Part shown: positions 34,914-43,722 of the stretch, piece after piece | Layout: each line of letters opens with the position of its first letter | Position numbering within the stretch: position 1 is the stretch's first letter | NCBI RefSeq assembly: GCF_018131005.1 | Contig: NZ_JAFCJK010000004.1 | Coordinates: forward strand, 186,001-250,000 | Source: Bradyrhizobium lablabi | GTDB taxonomy: Bacteria > Pseudomonadota > Alphaproteobacteria > Rhizobiales > Xanthobacteraceae | Reading direction: 5' to 3' | Length of the DNA: 64,000 bases | Position numbers and translations under genes: made by a program | The notes under the pieces: model-generated | Database searches by the model: none | Told to the model about the DNA's origin: nothing | What the model saw: only the letters and a program-made list of their open reading frames with translations

Positions 34914-36527
34914 TCAGGCCGAAAGCCAAAGATCGTGCCAGCTGGTCGAGCCCCAGCGCGGGGTGTTGGAATGGTTGCGCGCCCTGGCCGCGATCACGGT
35001 GACGAATATCTGCTCTATCGGCATCCAGACCGGCAGCTCCGTGTTGACCTCCTTGACGAACTCGGCGTAGAGCGCCTTCCGTTTGGCGGGATCGAGCTCG
35101 GTCAGGGCATTGTCGATGGTGCCGTCGACGGCCTTGTCCTCCCAGCCCCACTGGTTGGTCCAGGGTGCGCCCTTGGGCTGGCCGGAGCGGTACCAGACCG
35201 TGGTCGAGACTGCCGGATCGTTGCGGTACTGGTGCCAGCCGGTGGCGAGATCGAAGGCGTGGTCGTCATAGACCTGCTTCAGGAAGCCGCCGCCATCGTT
35301 GCGCACGATGTCGACCTGGATGCCGACTTCCGACAACGACTGTTGGATGAAGGTCGACCACAGCGAGATGTCCTCGCCCCACGGAGCCGGCAGAAGTTTG
35401 AGCGAGAAGCGGTTGCCGCCACTGGCCTTGAAGCCGGCTTCATCGAGCAGGGCGATCGCCTTGGCCTTGTCATAGGGATATTGCGGCGTGTTCGGGCCCG
35501 GATAAAAATCGCTTGAGGTCGAGGGGATCGGCCCGGTGCCGAGTTTTGCGAAGTCGCCGAGGAAGTTGTCGATGAAGAAGGGGACGTTGATCGCGTGCGC
35601 GATGGCGCGGCGGACTCGGATGTCGGAAAGCTCCTTGCGCCGGAAATTGAACTCGATGGTGTTGGTGCGGGCGTTGCCCTCATTGCCCTTGGTCGAGACG
35701 ACGAACCGCTTGTCCTTGGAGAGCCGCGCCATGTCCGAGATCGTCAGCCCCGAGAACGGGCTGTAGTGCAGTTCGCCGGCCTCCATCTGCGCCGCCGCCG
35801 CCGCGCGGTCGGTGATCACCTTCCAGACGATGCGGTCGAGATAGGGCGCATTGGTCCTCCAATAGTCCGGATTGCGGTCGGCGATGATGTACTGCCCGCG
35901 CTCATATTTGACGAATTTGAACGGGCCGGTGCCGATCGGCGCGAGGTTGGTCGGGTTCTGCCTGATGTCGCCGCCCTCATAGAGATGCTTTGCCGAGACA
36001 TAGCCGAGGTCGGGTAGCGCGCGCAGCAGCAGATTGAGCGGCATCGGCCGCTCGTAGCGGAAGATCGCGGTCTGCGGGTCGGGGGTGTCGACCGCGGTGA
36101 GGAAGAGCTGAAGGGTCGAGCCGTAGTTGAGGATCTTCTTCCACATGTTCATTGCGGTGAAGGCGACGTCATCTGACGTGAACGGCTTGCCGTCGTGCCA
36201 GGTGATGCCCTTGCGCAGCCTGAAGGTGACGGTCTTGCCGTCGGGCGTCGCCTCCCAGCTCTCGGCGAGCACGCCGACCGGCTTTCCGTCGGCGTCGAGG
36301 TCGACCAGGTTTTCCTGGATCTTGCCGCCGATGATGTAGACTCCGGTGGAGGCCTGGATGCTCGGGTTGAGCTGGCGCTGCTCGGCGCCGTAATGGACGT
36401 TGAAGACGCCGCCCTTGCGCGGGGTTTCCTGCGCGAACGCCCGCATCGGGTTGATGACGTTGGCGGCGATCGCGGCCGAGGTCAAAAGTGCCGTGCGGCG
36501 GTTGATCTCAAGACGGGGCAAGTCCAT
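34914..36527 (-). CDS. Dpp/Opp-type ABC substrate-binding protein
   Basis: A 537-residue exported protein of the extracellular solute-binding family 5. The signal carries a twin-arginine-like INRRTALLTSAAIAAN and a cleavage region after FAQ. The mature part has GGVFNVHYGAEQRQLNPSIQ, ESWEATPDGKTVTFRLRKGI and TWHDGKPFTSDDVAF, diagnostic of DppA/OppA relatives. ATG 36527 has GGAGACC upstream. It is the first gene of the four-gene importer operon. Ligands could be peptides, opines or other small molecules. Confidence 0.92.
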   Translation of the reverse strand: MDLPRLEINRRTALLTSAAIAANVINPMRAFAQETPRKGGVFNVHYGAEQRQLNPSIQASTGVYIIGGKIQENLVDLDADGKPVGVLAESWEATPDGKTVTFRLRKGITWHDGKPFTSDDVAFTAMNMWKKILNYGSTLQLFLTAVDTPDPQTAIFRYERPMPLNLLLRALPDLGYVSAKHLYEGGDIRQNPTNLAPIGTGPFKFVKYERGQYIIADRNPDYWRTNAPYLDRIVWKVITDRAAAAAQMEAGELHYSPFSGLTISDMARLSKDKRFVVSTKGNEGNARTNTIEFNFRRKELSDIRVRRAIAHAINVPFFIDNFLGDFAKLGTGPIPSTSSDFYPGPNTPQYPYDKAKAIALLDEAGFKASGGNRFSLKLLPAPWGEDISLWSTFIQQSLSEVGIQVDIVRNDGGGFLKQVYDDHAFDLATGWHQYRNDPAVSTTVWYRSGQPKGAPWTNQWGWEDKAVDGTIDNALTELDPAKRKALYAEFVKEVNTELPVWMPIEQIFVTVIAARARNHSNTPRWGSTSWHDLWLSA

Positions 36528-36779
36528 ACGCGGGTCTCCAAGGCTCACATCTGGCGGCCTTGCGCTTGATCGCGGCGGCCTGTGACCGATGTTACGATGG
36601 AAGGAGAACTCGAGTCATTTTCTAATGTCCCGGCCTTTCGGAAGATCATTTCCGGAACCTGAAGTAGAGCGCCGCCCCACCGGCAACTTGAATCCTGCCT
36701 GCCTGGAGCGCAATCCGGCGACCGAGCTCTGCGCGGTGATTCTCCGCGGCACCAGTTTTCGCGGCCGCCGCGAAGCGTG

Positions 36780-36893
36780 AAAACCCTGTTTTTCTAGGGG
36801 TCTGAAGCGCCTTGACTTCGAAAAACCCTGAAAAAATCGACGATTCGGGTGCCTGTCCACAACGATATTGCTGTTAGAATGCGAAAAACCCTG
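36780..36893 (+). repeat. Three AAAACCCTG motifs upstream of the HU gene
   Basis: AAAACCCTG occurs at 36780-36788, 36822-36830 and 36885-36893. The first and third are extended to AAAACCCTGTTT and followed by T-rich runs ending TAG. Spacings are 42 and 63 bp, both multiples of 10.5 bp. The 421-bp interval 36528-36948 holds no other feature I can support; this A/T-rich part likely contains the HU promoter. Confidence 0.5.
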
Positions 36894-36948
36894 TTTATTT
36901 AGCCGTTTTCCGCCATATCGTGCCCACTCCAGAATCAATGGAGCAACC

Positions 36949-37248
36949 ATGGCTACCCAAATGTCGAAGTCGCAAGTGATCGAGAAGATCGCGACCACCA
37001 CCGAACTTTCCAAGCGCGACGTCAAGAATGTGTTGGAGACACTCGTCGACGTCGGCCACAAGGAGCTGAAGAAGAACGGGGTGTTTCTCGTCCCGGGCTT
37101 CGCAAAGTTCGTCGTGGTCAAGAAGCCTGCGACCAAGGCGAAGAAGGGCACCAACCCCTTCACGGGCGAGGAGATGATGTTCAAGGCCAAGCCGGCCAGG
37201 AAGATCGTCCGCGCACGGCCGGTCAAGGCCGCCAAGGACGCGGTTTAG
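36949..37248 (+). CDS. HU-family DNA-binding protein
   Basis: A 99-residue nucleoid-associated protein. The N-terminal helices SKSQVIEKIATTTELSKRDV and the dimer region VLETLVDVGHKELKKNG match the HU/IHF fold. The DNA-binding arm carries NPFTGEEMMFKAKPARKIV, close to the usual NPxTG arm, and a Lys/Arg/Ala-rich tail follows. It bends or packages DNA non-specifically. It is a single gene with its own promoter region and a Rho-independent terminator ten bases after the stop. It is more basic and alanine-rich than canonical HU, so it is a variant paralogue. Confidence 0.9.
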   Translation: MATQMSKSQVIEKIATTTELSKRDVKNVLETLVDVGHKELKKNGVFLVPGFAKFVVVKKPATKAKKGTNPFTGEEMMFKAKPARKIVRARPVKAAKDAV

Positions 37249-37257
37249 GAAACGAAG

Positions 37258-37281
37258 GGCCTCCGGTGACGGAGGCCTTTT
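37258..37281 (+). terminator. Rho-independent terminator of the HU gene
   Basis: GGCCTCCG (37258-37265) and CGGAGGCC (37270-37277) form a perfect 8-bp GC stem with loop GTGA, followed by TTTT. It begins 9 bp after the stop codon. The following 400 bp up to 37683 hold no gene I can support. Confidence 0.88.
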
Positions 37282-37683
37282 GCTTCTGAATCGCCCGGTC
37301 GCGGTGGCTGCGCCGTTGACTTGCCGGGGTCGCCGATTGCGACGAACCCGGCATCAGCCATTTTCCGGTCCGCAGAGTTCGATTGGTCGGTCAACGGCAT
37401 CACCAGCGGGGCGCGAGTCGTTCGCCGGGCGTCGACACAGTTGAAGCCGCCTGCGCGGCAATGCGACGGCCGGCGCCGTCGGCAAGGCGGCACGGACCTC
37501 GCGGGCGCCGCTCACGCATACCCCCTCGAAATAACCATCCACGCGGTACGCCCGGCGTCGAACAATTTTTTCCGTTTCCTACTGACGGGAACGGCAACGT
37601 TGCTTTTTTCGCGGCGGCCTTGTCGCGACGGGTGCGCTCACCGAAATCGACAAGAACGAACAATCGAGTCCGGGGAGATCACC

Positions 37684-38535
37684 GTGGGCCTTCAACAAAC
37701 TCATATCGAATCGCTGCCGTTCGTCACCGCTGAACTGAATTACCTGGCGCCGATGCCGGGAAAACCCAGAACCTACGCGTTCGATCCGCCGTCCGGCGAA
37801 CCCAAGTCCACCGCTCTTCCAGAACCTCATATCGTTCCGATCTTCGATGCACGCTTGATCGCCAAAAATTTCTCGCTCGATCGCGAGGGATTTGCCCTCG
37901 TCAGGCATCCGACCATCGTGAAGGATTTCTACGACGACAAGGAAGTCCGCAACGTCTATTATCCTGCCGTCGAGGCCTTCCTCAAAGCGGTGCTGAAGGC
38001 GGACCGCGTCTTCATCTTCGATCATACGGTGCGCAAGCGCGTGGAGGGGGCCGCCGACATCAGGGGGGCCGGGCCCCGCCAGCCCGCGACGCGTGTGCAT
38101 GTCGACCAGACCGGTGTCTCGGGCCGCAACCGCGTCTTTGAGCATCTGCCCGACGAGGCCGAGGAACTCGTCAAGGGCCGCGTGCAGGTGATCAATCTGT
38201 GGCGCCCGATCCGTGGCCCCTTGCAAGATTCACCGCTCGCGATGGCCGACGGCACCACGGTCGCGCCCGGCGATCTCATCGCCTCGGACCTCATTTATCC
38301 GAACCGCAACGGCGAGAACTATTCGGTGAAGTACAACCCGAACCATCGCTGGTTCTATTTCCGGGAAATGATGCCCGACGAGGCGATCCTGCTCAAATGC
38401 TACGACTCGGCAACCGATGGCCGCACGCGGTTTGGGCCGCACACGGCGTTCGTCGATCCGACCACGCCGGCCGACGCCGCGCCGCGCGAGAGCATCGAAG
38501 TGCGGACGTTGGTGTTCCATAGGCAGCCAGGTTGA
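37684..38535 (+). CDS. CmcJ/NvfI-family putative oxygenase
   Basis: A 283-residue cytoplasmic protein of the CmcJ/NvfI (GA4-desaturase-like) family, distant relatives of Fe/2-oxoglutarate enzymes. Motifs include EGFALVRHPTIVKDFYDD, the DHTVRKRV stretch, the probable metal site RVHVDQTG (His-x-Asp) and NLWRPIRGPLQDSPLAM with YNPNHRWFYF. In fungi such proteins act in secondary-metabolite tailoring; bacterial roles are unknown. GTG 37684 with GGGGAGA is chosen; the open frame from 37321 is longer but has no supporting signal. It stands alone. Confidence 0.78.
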   Translation: MGLQQTHIESLPFVTAELNYLAPMPGKPRTYAFDPPSGEPKSTALPEPHIVPIFDARLIAKNFSLDREGFALVRHPTIVKDFYDDKEVRNVYYPAVEAFLKAVLKADRVFIFDHTVRKRVEGAADIRGAGPRQPATRVHVDQTGVSGRNRVFEHLPDEAEELVKGRVQVINLWRPIRGPLQDSPLAMADGTTVAPGDLIASDLIYPNRNGENYSVKYNPNHRWFYFREMMPDEAILLKCYDSATDGRTRFGPHTAFVDPTTPADAAPRESIEVRTLVFHRQPG

Positions 38536-38558
38536 CCTCGTCCCGCTTGCGGGGAGAG
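38536..38558. repeat. GC-rich hairpin repeat unit
   Basis: CCTCGTCCCGC-TTGC-GGGGAGAG follows the oxygenase stop directly and is a unit of the family seen at 34741 and 55976. It could act as a transcript end. The rest of the interval up to 39041 shows a short perfect palindrome at 38653 and no gene I can support. Confidence 0.6.
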
Positions 38559-38652
38559 CAACGGTGGCTGCCGATGTGCTACATTTCGGTGCGAGTGTTT
38601 GGCCGATATGTCCAATTGCGGGCGAGCCCGGAGTTCTCCGCCGCTGTTCATC

Positions 38653-38673
38653 ATAGTTGAGGTCCTCAACTAT
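38653..38673. promoter_or_regulatory. Perfect 21-bp palindrome, probable operator
   Basis: ATAGTTGAGG and CCTCAACTAT flank a single T as perfect inverted arms. The form resembles operators of MarR-type or similar dimeric regulators. It lies 369 bp upstream of the RND pump gene and no regulator gene is adjacent. A lost regulator gene in the intervening non-coding stretch would explain the position. Confidence 0.5.
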
Positions 38674-39041
38674 TCTTGAACCAGCCGCGCCTTCACATCA
38701 CCGATTCTTGTCACCCGGCCTGGGTCTTCTTGATGCGGTGCCGGCGACGCACCCTGCAATATCGACCGAGCCGTCCTAAATGACATAGCAAGAGGTGTAG
38801 CGGCGGGCGCCTGATCGACTGAACAGGGGCCCTCGCTGCGTTGGCCTTGTGTGCACGACATTCAGAGCAAACCTCGAAGAAAAGAACTTTGGGAAACGCA
38901 TTGGCGGGCCAGCATAAACGTCCACGCACACGCGAACGCCTGCCAATGTCCAGAAGCAATTTGATTCTGATCCTGTCTACCTCTTTATGCATGCGCGGAA
39001 TACCGTACCTAGTCCGTCCTTGGAATGCGTGAGGACGGATC

Positions 39042-42000
39042 ATGGGCATTGTTCGCTTTGCGCTGCGCTTTCCGCACACCTTCTACGTCGTCGCCGCCCT
39101 AATTCTGTTTCTGGGCTCGATCGCGTCCATCAAGATGCCGACCGACATCTTCCCGGAGATCAACATCCCCGTGGTGACGGTGATCTGGAGCTATACGGGA
39201 TTGAGCACGCCCGAGATGGAGCAGCGCGTTACCACCTATAGCCAGTACTCGATTAGCGCCAACGTCAACGGCATCAAGAACATTGAAGCGCAGACAATGG
39301 CTGGTCTGTCGGTGCAGAAGATCTACTTCCAGCCCGACGTCAATCTCGACCTCGCGATTTCGCAGATCGTCTCGGCGACCAATGCGATCCGCGCGCTGAT
39401 GCCACCCGGCATCCAGCCGCCGACCATCGTGCAGTTCAATGCCTCCAGCGTGCCAGTGCTGCAGATCAGCCTGAGCTCCGACACGCTGAGCGAACAGCAG
39501 CTCTATGATTACGGCATCTACCGCATCCGCCAGCAGCTCGCCCCCATCCCCGGCATTACGCTGCCGACGCCAGCGGGCGGCAAATACCGCCAGATCATGG
39601 TCGATATCGACCCCTCAAAATTGCTGGCCAAGGGCCTGACGCCGCTCGACGTCGCCAACGCGGTCAACGCGCAGAGCCTGACGCTGCCGGCAGGTACGGC
39701 AAAGTTCGGTAAGACGCAATATGTCGTTCGCACCAACGCCACGCCTCCGTCCATCGACGATCTCAACAATATCCCGATCAAGGTCGTGAACGGGGCGACC
39801 GTCTTCGTCAGGGACGTCGGCCAGGTTCATGACGGATGGCTGGTGCAGCAGAACGTAGTGCGCAACAACGGCCGCCGCTCGGTCCTGCTCTCGATCATCA
39901 AGAACGGCAATGCCTCAACGGTCGCCGTGGTCAATGCCGTGCATCAGGCTCTGCAGACGGCGCGTGCCGCGGCACCGTCGGGCATGAAGATCACCGAGCT
40001 GTTCGACCAATCCGTGTTTGTAAAGGACTCGGTGCTGGGCGTGCTGCGAGAAGGGGCGATCGCCGCCGCGCTGACCGCGCTGATGATCCTTCTGTTCCTT
40101 GGATCCTGGAGATCGACCGTCGTAGTCATGATCTCGATCCCGCTGTCGATCCTGACCTCGCTCGTGGTGCTCTATTTCCTCGGCGAGACGTTAAACACCA
40201 TGACCCTCGGCGGGCTCGCGCTGGCGGTCGGCATCCTGGTGGACGACTCTACCGTCACCATTGAGAACACCCATCGGCTCCTCACCGAAGAAGGCCAACC
40301 ACTGCCGCAGGCGACGTTGCACGGCGCCGCGGGCATTGCTGTGCCGACGCTGGTTTCGACGCTTGCGATCTCTTGCGTGTTCACCTCCGTGGTGTTCCTC
40401 GATGGACCGGCCAAGTTTCTGTTCACGCCGCTCGGGCTTGCGGTGGTGTTCGCGATGCTGGCGTCCTACGGTCTATCGCGGACGCTCACGCCCATTGTCA
40501 TTGGCCTGTTGCTCAAGGGCGAGCATCATGGCCCCGCCGGCGAGGCCCCGCGCGGCCTGTTTGCGCGCTTCCACGCTGCATTCGAGCGCAGTTTCGAAGC
40601 GATGCGCCATTCCTATTCGCGCTCGCTTACCGAGTTGCTCAGGCACCGATTCATCATTCCGGCCGGTATGCTCGCAATGGGCGGACTTGGCGTCGCGCTG
40701 TTTCCGATGGTCGGCCGCGATTTCTTTCCCGTGATCGATGGCGGACAGATTCAGCTTCACGTCCGCGCGCCCGCCGGAACCCGCATTGAGGCCACGGAGC
40801 GGATTTTCCAGCAGGTCGAGGACCGGATTCGCGAGGTCATCCCGGACAGTGAACGCGAGCTGATCGTGGACAATATCGGGCTGCCGGCGCGCTCCTACAA
40901 TCTCGCCTTCACGGATGGCTCGACCATCGGCGTCAACGATGGCGTGATCCTGGTGTCGCTGAAGGAGGGCCACCGGCCGACCGCCGAGTATGTGCGGAAG
41001 CTGCGCGAGCTGCTGCCGACTTCCTTCCCCGAGGAGACCTTCTATTTCCAGGCCGCCGACATCGTCACGCAAATCCTCAATTTCGGGCTGCCGTCGCAGA
41101 TCGACGTCCGCACCGTCGGCTATGACCGGGAGAACAACCTGCGCGTCGCAAAGGAGTTGCGCCGGCGCATTGCGGCGATCAGAGGTATCGTCGATGCCCA
41201 TCTGCAACAGGAGGTCGATGCGCCGGCGTTCCTCGCCGATATCGATCGCGCGCGCGCGGCCCAGCTCGGGCTTAACGCGAGCACGATCGCGAACAACGTC
41301 AATGTCAGCCTGAGCTCGTCGGAGCAGGTGACGCCGAATTTCTGGACCGATCCGAAATCGGGCATTCCCTATTATCTCGCCGTGCAAACGCCGGAGAACA
41401 AGATCTCTTCGCTGAATGATCTTGCCAACACGCCTGTCTCGACATCGCTGGCATCGACCGAGAGCGAAACACCGATCCCCGGCATGCTCGGCAATGTGGC
41501 GACCTTCAAGCGCACCAGCATTCCGACAAATGCCAATCAGGCGAACATCCAGCCCGTCTATGAGATCTACGCCAGCATACAGGGCCGCGATCTCGGCGGC
41601 GTGGCCAGCGAGATCAGCAAGGTCGTGGCGCAGCTGCAGAAGGAGCTGAAGCCCGGCAACAGGATCCAGGTCATCGGCCAGATCCAGAGCATGGATGGGG
41701 CCTTTGTCAACCTCAGCATCGGCCTCCTGTTCGCCGCCGTGTTCGTCTACCTCCTGATGGTCGTGAACTACCAGAATTTCGGCGATCCCTTTGTCGTCAT
41801 CCTGGCATTGCCGGCAACCTTGTGCGGCATCCTGACCATGCTGTTCATCACCGGCACGACGCTCAACGTGCCTTCGTTGATGGGAGCAATCATGGCGGTC
41901 GGCGTCGCGTCCGCAAACTCGATCCTGCTTGTGACCTTTGCGCGCGAGCAGCAGCTTGCAGGCAAGACCGCTTTCGAGGCGGCGATCGAGGCCGGACATA

Positions 42001-42233
42001 CCAGGATCAGGCCGGTCTTGATGACGGCGGCGGCGATGATCGTCGGCATGATCCCGATGGCGATTGGGGGTGCCGGCGAGGAGCAGAATGCCGCGCTGGC
42101 GCGCGCGGTGATCGGCGGACTCTTGTTCGCGACGCCGACGACGCTTTTGGTCGTGCCCTATCTGTTTGCGATGCTGCGCAAGGGCAATGACGGCAAGACA
42201 CATCACGGAGTATTCGACGAGGTGCTGGAATGA
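39042..42233 (+). CDS. RND-family efflux permease
   Basis: A 1063-residue inner-membrane pump of the AcrB/MdtB group that expels solutes using protons. The first helix and MPTDIFPEINIPVV open the protein, followed by the first periplasmic domain with QIVSATNAIRALMPPGIQPP. The proton-relay helix is LALAVGILVDDSTVTIENTH, with the Asp pair intact, and the second half begins RHRFIIPAGMLAMGGLGVAL. The family's usual length is about 1040. The adaptor gene follows with a 4-bp overlap (ATGA). No outer-membrane factor gene is near, so a shared TolC-like protein is presumed. Confidence 0.93.
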   Translation: MGIVRFALRFPHTFYVVAALILFLGSIASIKMPTDIFPEINIPVVTVIWSYTGLSTPEMEQRVTTYSQYSISANVNGIKNIEAQTMAGLSVQKIYFQPDVNLDLAISQIVSATNAIRALMPPGIQPPTIVQFNASSVPVLQISLSSDTLSEQQLYDYGIYRIRQQLAPIPGITLPTPAGGKYRQIMVDIDPSKLLAKGLTPLDVANAVNAQSLTLPAGTAKFGKTQYVVRTNATPPSIDDLNNIPIKVVNGATVFVRDVGQVHDGWLVQQNVVRNNGRRSVLLSIIKNGNASTVAVVNAVHQALQTARAAAPSGMKITELFDQSVFVKDSVLGVLREGAIAAALTALMILLFLGSWRSTVVVMISIPLSILTSLVVLYFLGETLNTMTLGGLALAVGILVDDSTVTIENTHRLLTEEGQPLPQATLHGAAGIAVPTLVSTLAISCVFTSVVFLDGPAKFLFTPLGLAVVFAMLASYGLSRTLTPIVIGLLLKGEHHGPAGEAPRGLFARFHAAFERSFEAMRHSYSRSLTELLRHRFIIPAGMLAMGGLGVALFPMVGRDFFPVIDGGQIQLHVRAPAGTRIEATERIFQQVEDRIREVIPDSERELIVDNIGLPARSYNLAFTDGSTIGVNDGVILVSLKEGHRPTAEYVRKLRELLPTSFPEETFYFQAADIVTQILNFGLPSQIDVRTVGYDRENNLRVAKELRRRIAAIRGIVDAHLQQEVDAPAFLADIDRARAAQLGLNASTIANNVNVSLSSSEQVTPNFWTDPKSGIPYYLAVQTPENKISSLNDLANTPVSTSLASTESETPIPGMLGNVATFKRTSIPTNANQANIQPVYEIYASIQGRDLGGVASEISKVVAQLQKELKPGNRIQVIGQIQSMDGAFVNLSIGLLFAAVFVYLLMVVNYQNFGDPFVVILALPATLCGILTMLFITGTTLNVPSLMGAIMAVGVASANSILLVTFAREQQLAGKTAFEAAIEAGHTRIRPVLMTAAAMIVGMIPMAIGGAGEEQNAALARAVIGGLLFATPTTLLVVPYLFAMLRKGNDGKTHHGVFDEVLE

Positions 42234-43492
42234 ATTTCAACGGACCGGTCAACACCGAAGGCACGGCCGAAACCGACCGCGCCCCGGAACAACCGGGGCA
42301 TACGGAGCGGCGCGGTCGGAAAGGGCGCCTGATTGTCGTCGGTGTGGCGGTGGTGTTGATGGGGGCACTGACTGCCGGCGCCTGGACTCATTTGACCCAG
42401 TATCGCCTGAGCGCCGATGCCGCGGAACAGGAGCGCGACCTCGTACGCTCAGTTCACGTCGCAACCGTGAAGCCGAGCGGTGAGTTCGACGTCGTCAAGC
42501 TGCCCGCGACCACGTCGGCCTTTGCTACCGCCAACATCTTCGCGCGCGCCTCCGGCTATATCACCAAGCGCGAGGTCGATATCGGCGACCGGGTCAAGCA
42601 GGGGCAGTTACTGGCCGAGATCGAGGCGCCCGAGCTCGATCACCAGATAGCGCAGGCCGAGGCAACGCTGAGCCAGCTCAAATGGGCACTGCAGCAGGCT
42701 GAGGCCAATCGCGTGCTTGCGAAGATCACCTGGGATCGCGACAGGCCGCTGGTGGAGAAGGGTTGGGTGACCGCGCAGCAAGGCTCGATCGACGAGCAGA
42801 CGCTGAAGGCTCAGGAGGCCGCGGTGTCCGTCGCGCAGGCCAACGTCAAGGCCGAGGAAGCCCAGTTGCAGGTGCTGCATCAGCAGAAGCTTTATCAGAG
42901 CGTGGTGGCGCCATTCGACGGCGTCATCACCCAGCGCAATATCGATGTCGGCAGCCTGGTGCAGGCCGATGCCACGTCGGGCACGTTCATGTTCACGATC
43001 ATGCAGGGCAGCGTCATCCGCACGCAGGTGTTCGTGCCGCAGGACTCCGCGTTCGGTGTCAAGCCGGGCATCGATGCGGCGGTCCATGTGCCGGAAATCC
43101 CGGACCGCGCGTTTCCGGGCACCGTGACGCGGATCGCGGACGCTATCCAGCCCGGCTCGCGGACATTGCTCACCGAGGTCGACATTCCTAATCCGGATGG
43201 CGCGCTGAGGCCCGGCATCTATTGCACAGTCGAGCTGCATATTCCGCGCAAGACGCCGAGCTTCACGGTGTCCGCCGATGCGATCATCTTCAACCAGGCC
43301 GGGCTGCAGGTGGCGGTGGTCGAGAACGGTGTGGTGCATTTGCACAAGATTGGCGTGGTACGCGACCTCGGACGCGAGGTTTTGATCAACACCGGGGTGA
43401 AGCGCGGTGACCAGGTGATCCTCAATCCGGCAGTCGATCTTGCCGACGGTACCAAGGTGCGGACGCAGCCTGAGCCGGTGCGGACATCCTGA
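42230..43492 (+). CDS. RND periplasmic adaptor (membrane-fusion protein)
   Basis: A 420-residue protein with a short cytoplasmic N-terminus, one membrane anchor (LIVVGVAVVLMGALTAGAW), then the adaptor body. The barrel-sandwich half-motif ASGYITKREVDIGDRVKQGQ and VVAPFDGVITQRNIDVGSLV flank a coiled-coil hairpin rich in Ala, Gln and Glu. It bridges the pump at 39042 to an outer-membrane channel. The gene order pump-then-adaptor reverses the usual acrA-acrB order. Confidence 0.92.
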   Translation: MNFNGPVNTEGTAETDRAPEQPGHTERRGRKGRLIVVGVAVVLMGALTAGAWTHLTQYRLSADAAEQERDLVRSVHVATVKPSGEFDVVKLPATTSAFATANIFARASGYITKREVDIGDRVKQGQLLAEIEAPELDHQIAQAEATLSQLKWALQQAEANRVLAKITWDRDRPLVEKGWVTAQQGSIDEQTLKAQEAAVSVAQANVKAEEAQLQVLHQQKLYQSVVAPFDGVITQRNIDVGSLVQADATSGTFMFTIMQGSVIRTQVFVPQDSAFGVKPGIDAAVHVPEIPDRAFPGTVTRIADAIQPGSRTLLTEVDIPNPDGALRPGIYCTVELHIPRKTPSFTVSADAIIFNQAGLQVAVVENGVVHLHKIGVVRDLGREVLINTGVKRGDQVILNPAVDLADGTKVRTQPEPVRTS

Positions 43493-43519
43493 GGCGGATT
43501 TCAGAATCCGCCTCTAGGA

Positions 43520-43599
43520 GATGACCCGGAAGAGCGGGTGGCGGTTTTCCCTCGCGACAAACGCGAGGCGTTTGCGCGGAGATCACGCTCAAACAAAGA
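43520..43599 (+). repeat. Dispersed hairpin repeat, copy C
   Basis: A diverged, longer copy: GAGATGACCCGGAAGAG at the start, GGCGGTTTTCCCTCGCGAC in the middle and ATCACGCTCAAAC at the end, enlarged by an inner inverted pair CTCGCG/CGCGAG. It lies between the RND adaptor and the MFS gene. Confidence 0.7.
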
Positions 43600-43722
43600 G
43601 CCGGAGCGCGATGATAGCGCATCCTCGTCTCACGCGCTCTGACAGCGCCGGCGCACGCGAGTTGGCGGCGGCCGTCCAATAGTGTTACGCCCTCCGCAGG
43701 ACGCTGAGGGAAGAGACGATTC

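Noticed and set aside
36680..36720. tRNA-3'-end-like stretch (TTGAATCCTGCC)
   Set aside because: It recalls a T-arm, but no matching acceptor, anticodon or D-arm is present upstream and no CCA end follows in register, so neither a tRNA nor an att site can be supported.
38670..39079. Minus-strand frames between the 21-bp palindrome and the RND gene
   Set aside because: I looked for a regulator gene here; the frames have no helix-turn-helix pattern or ribosome site and overlap the RND start region.
40473..42206. 577-codon open frame on the minus strand
   Set aside because: Antisense to the RND pump, with shadow-type composition and no family resemblance.
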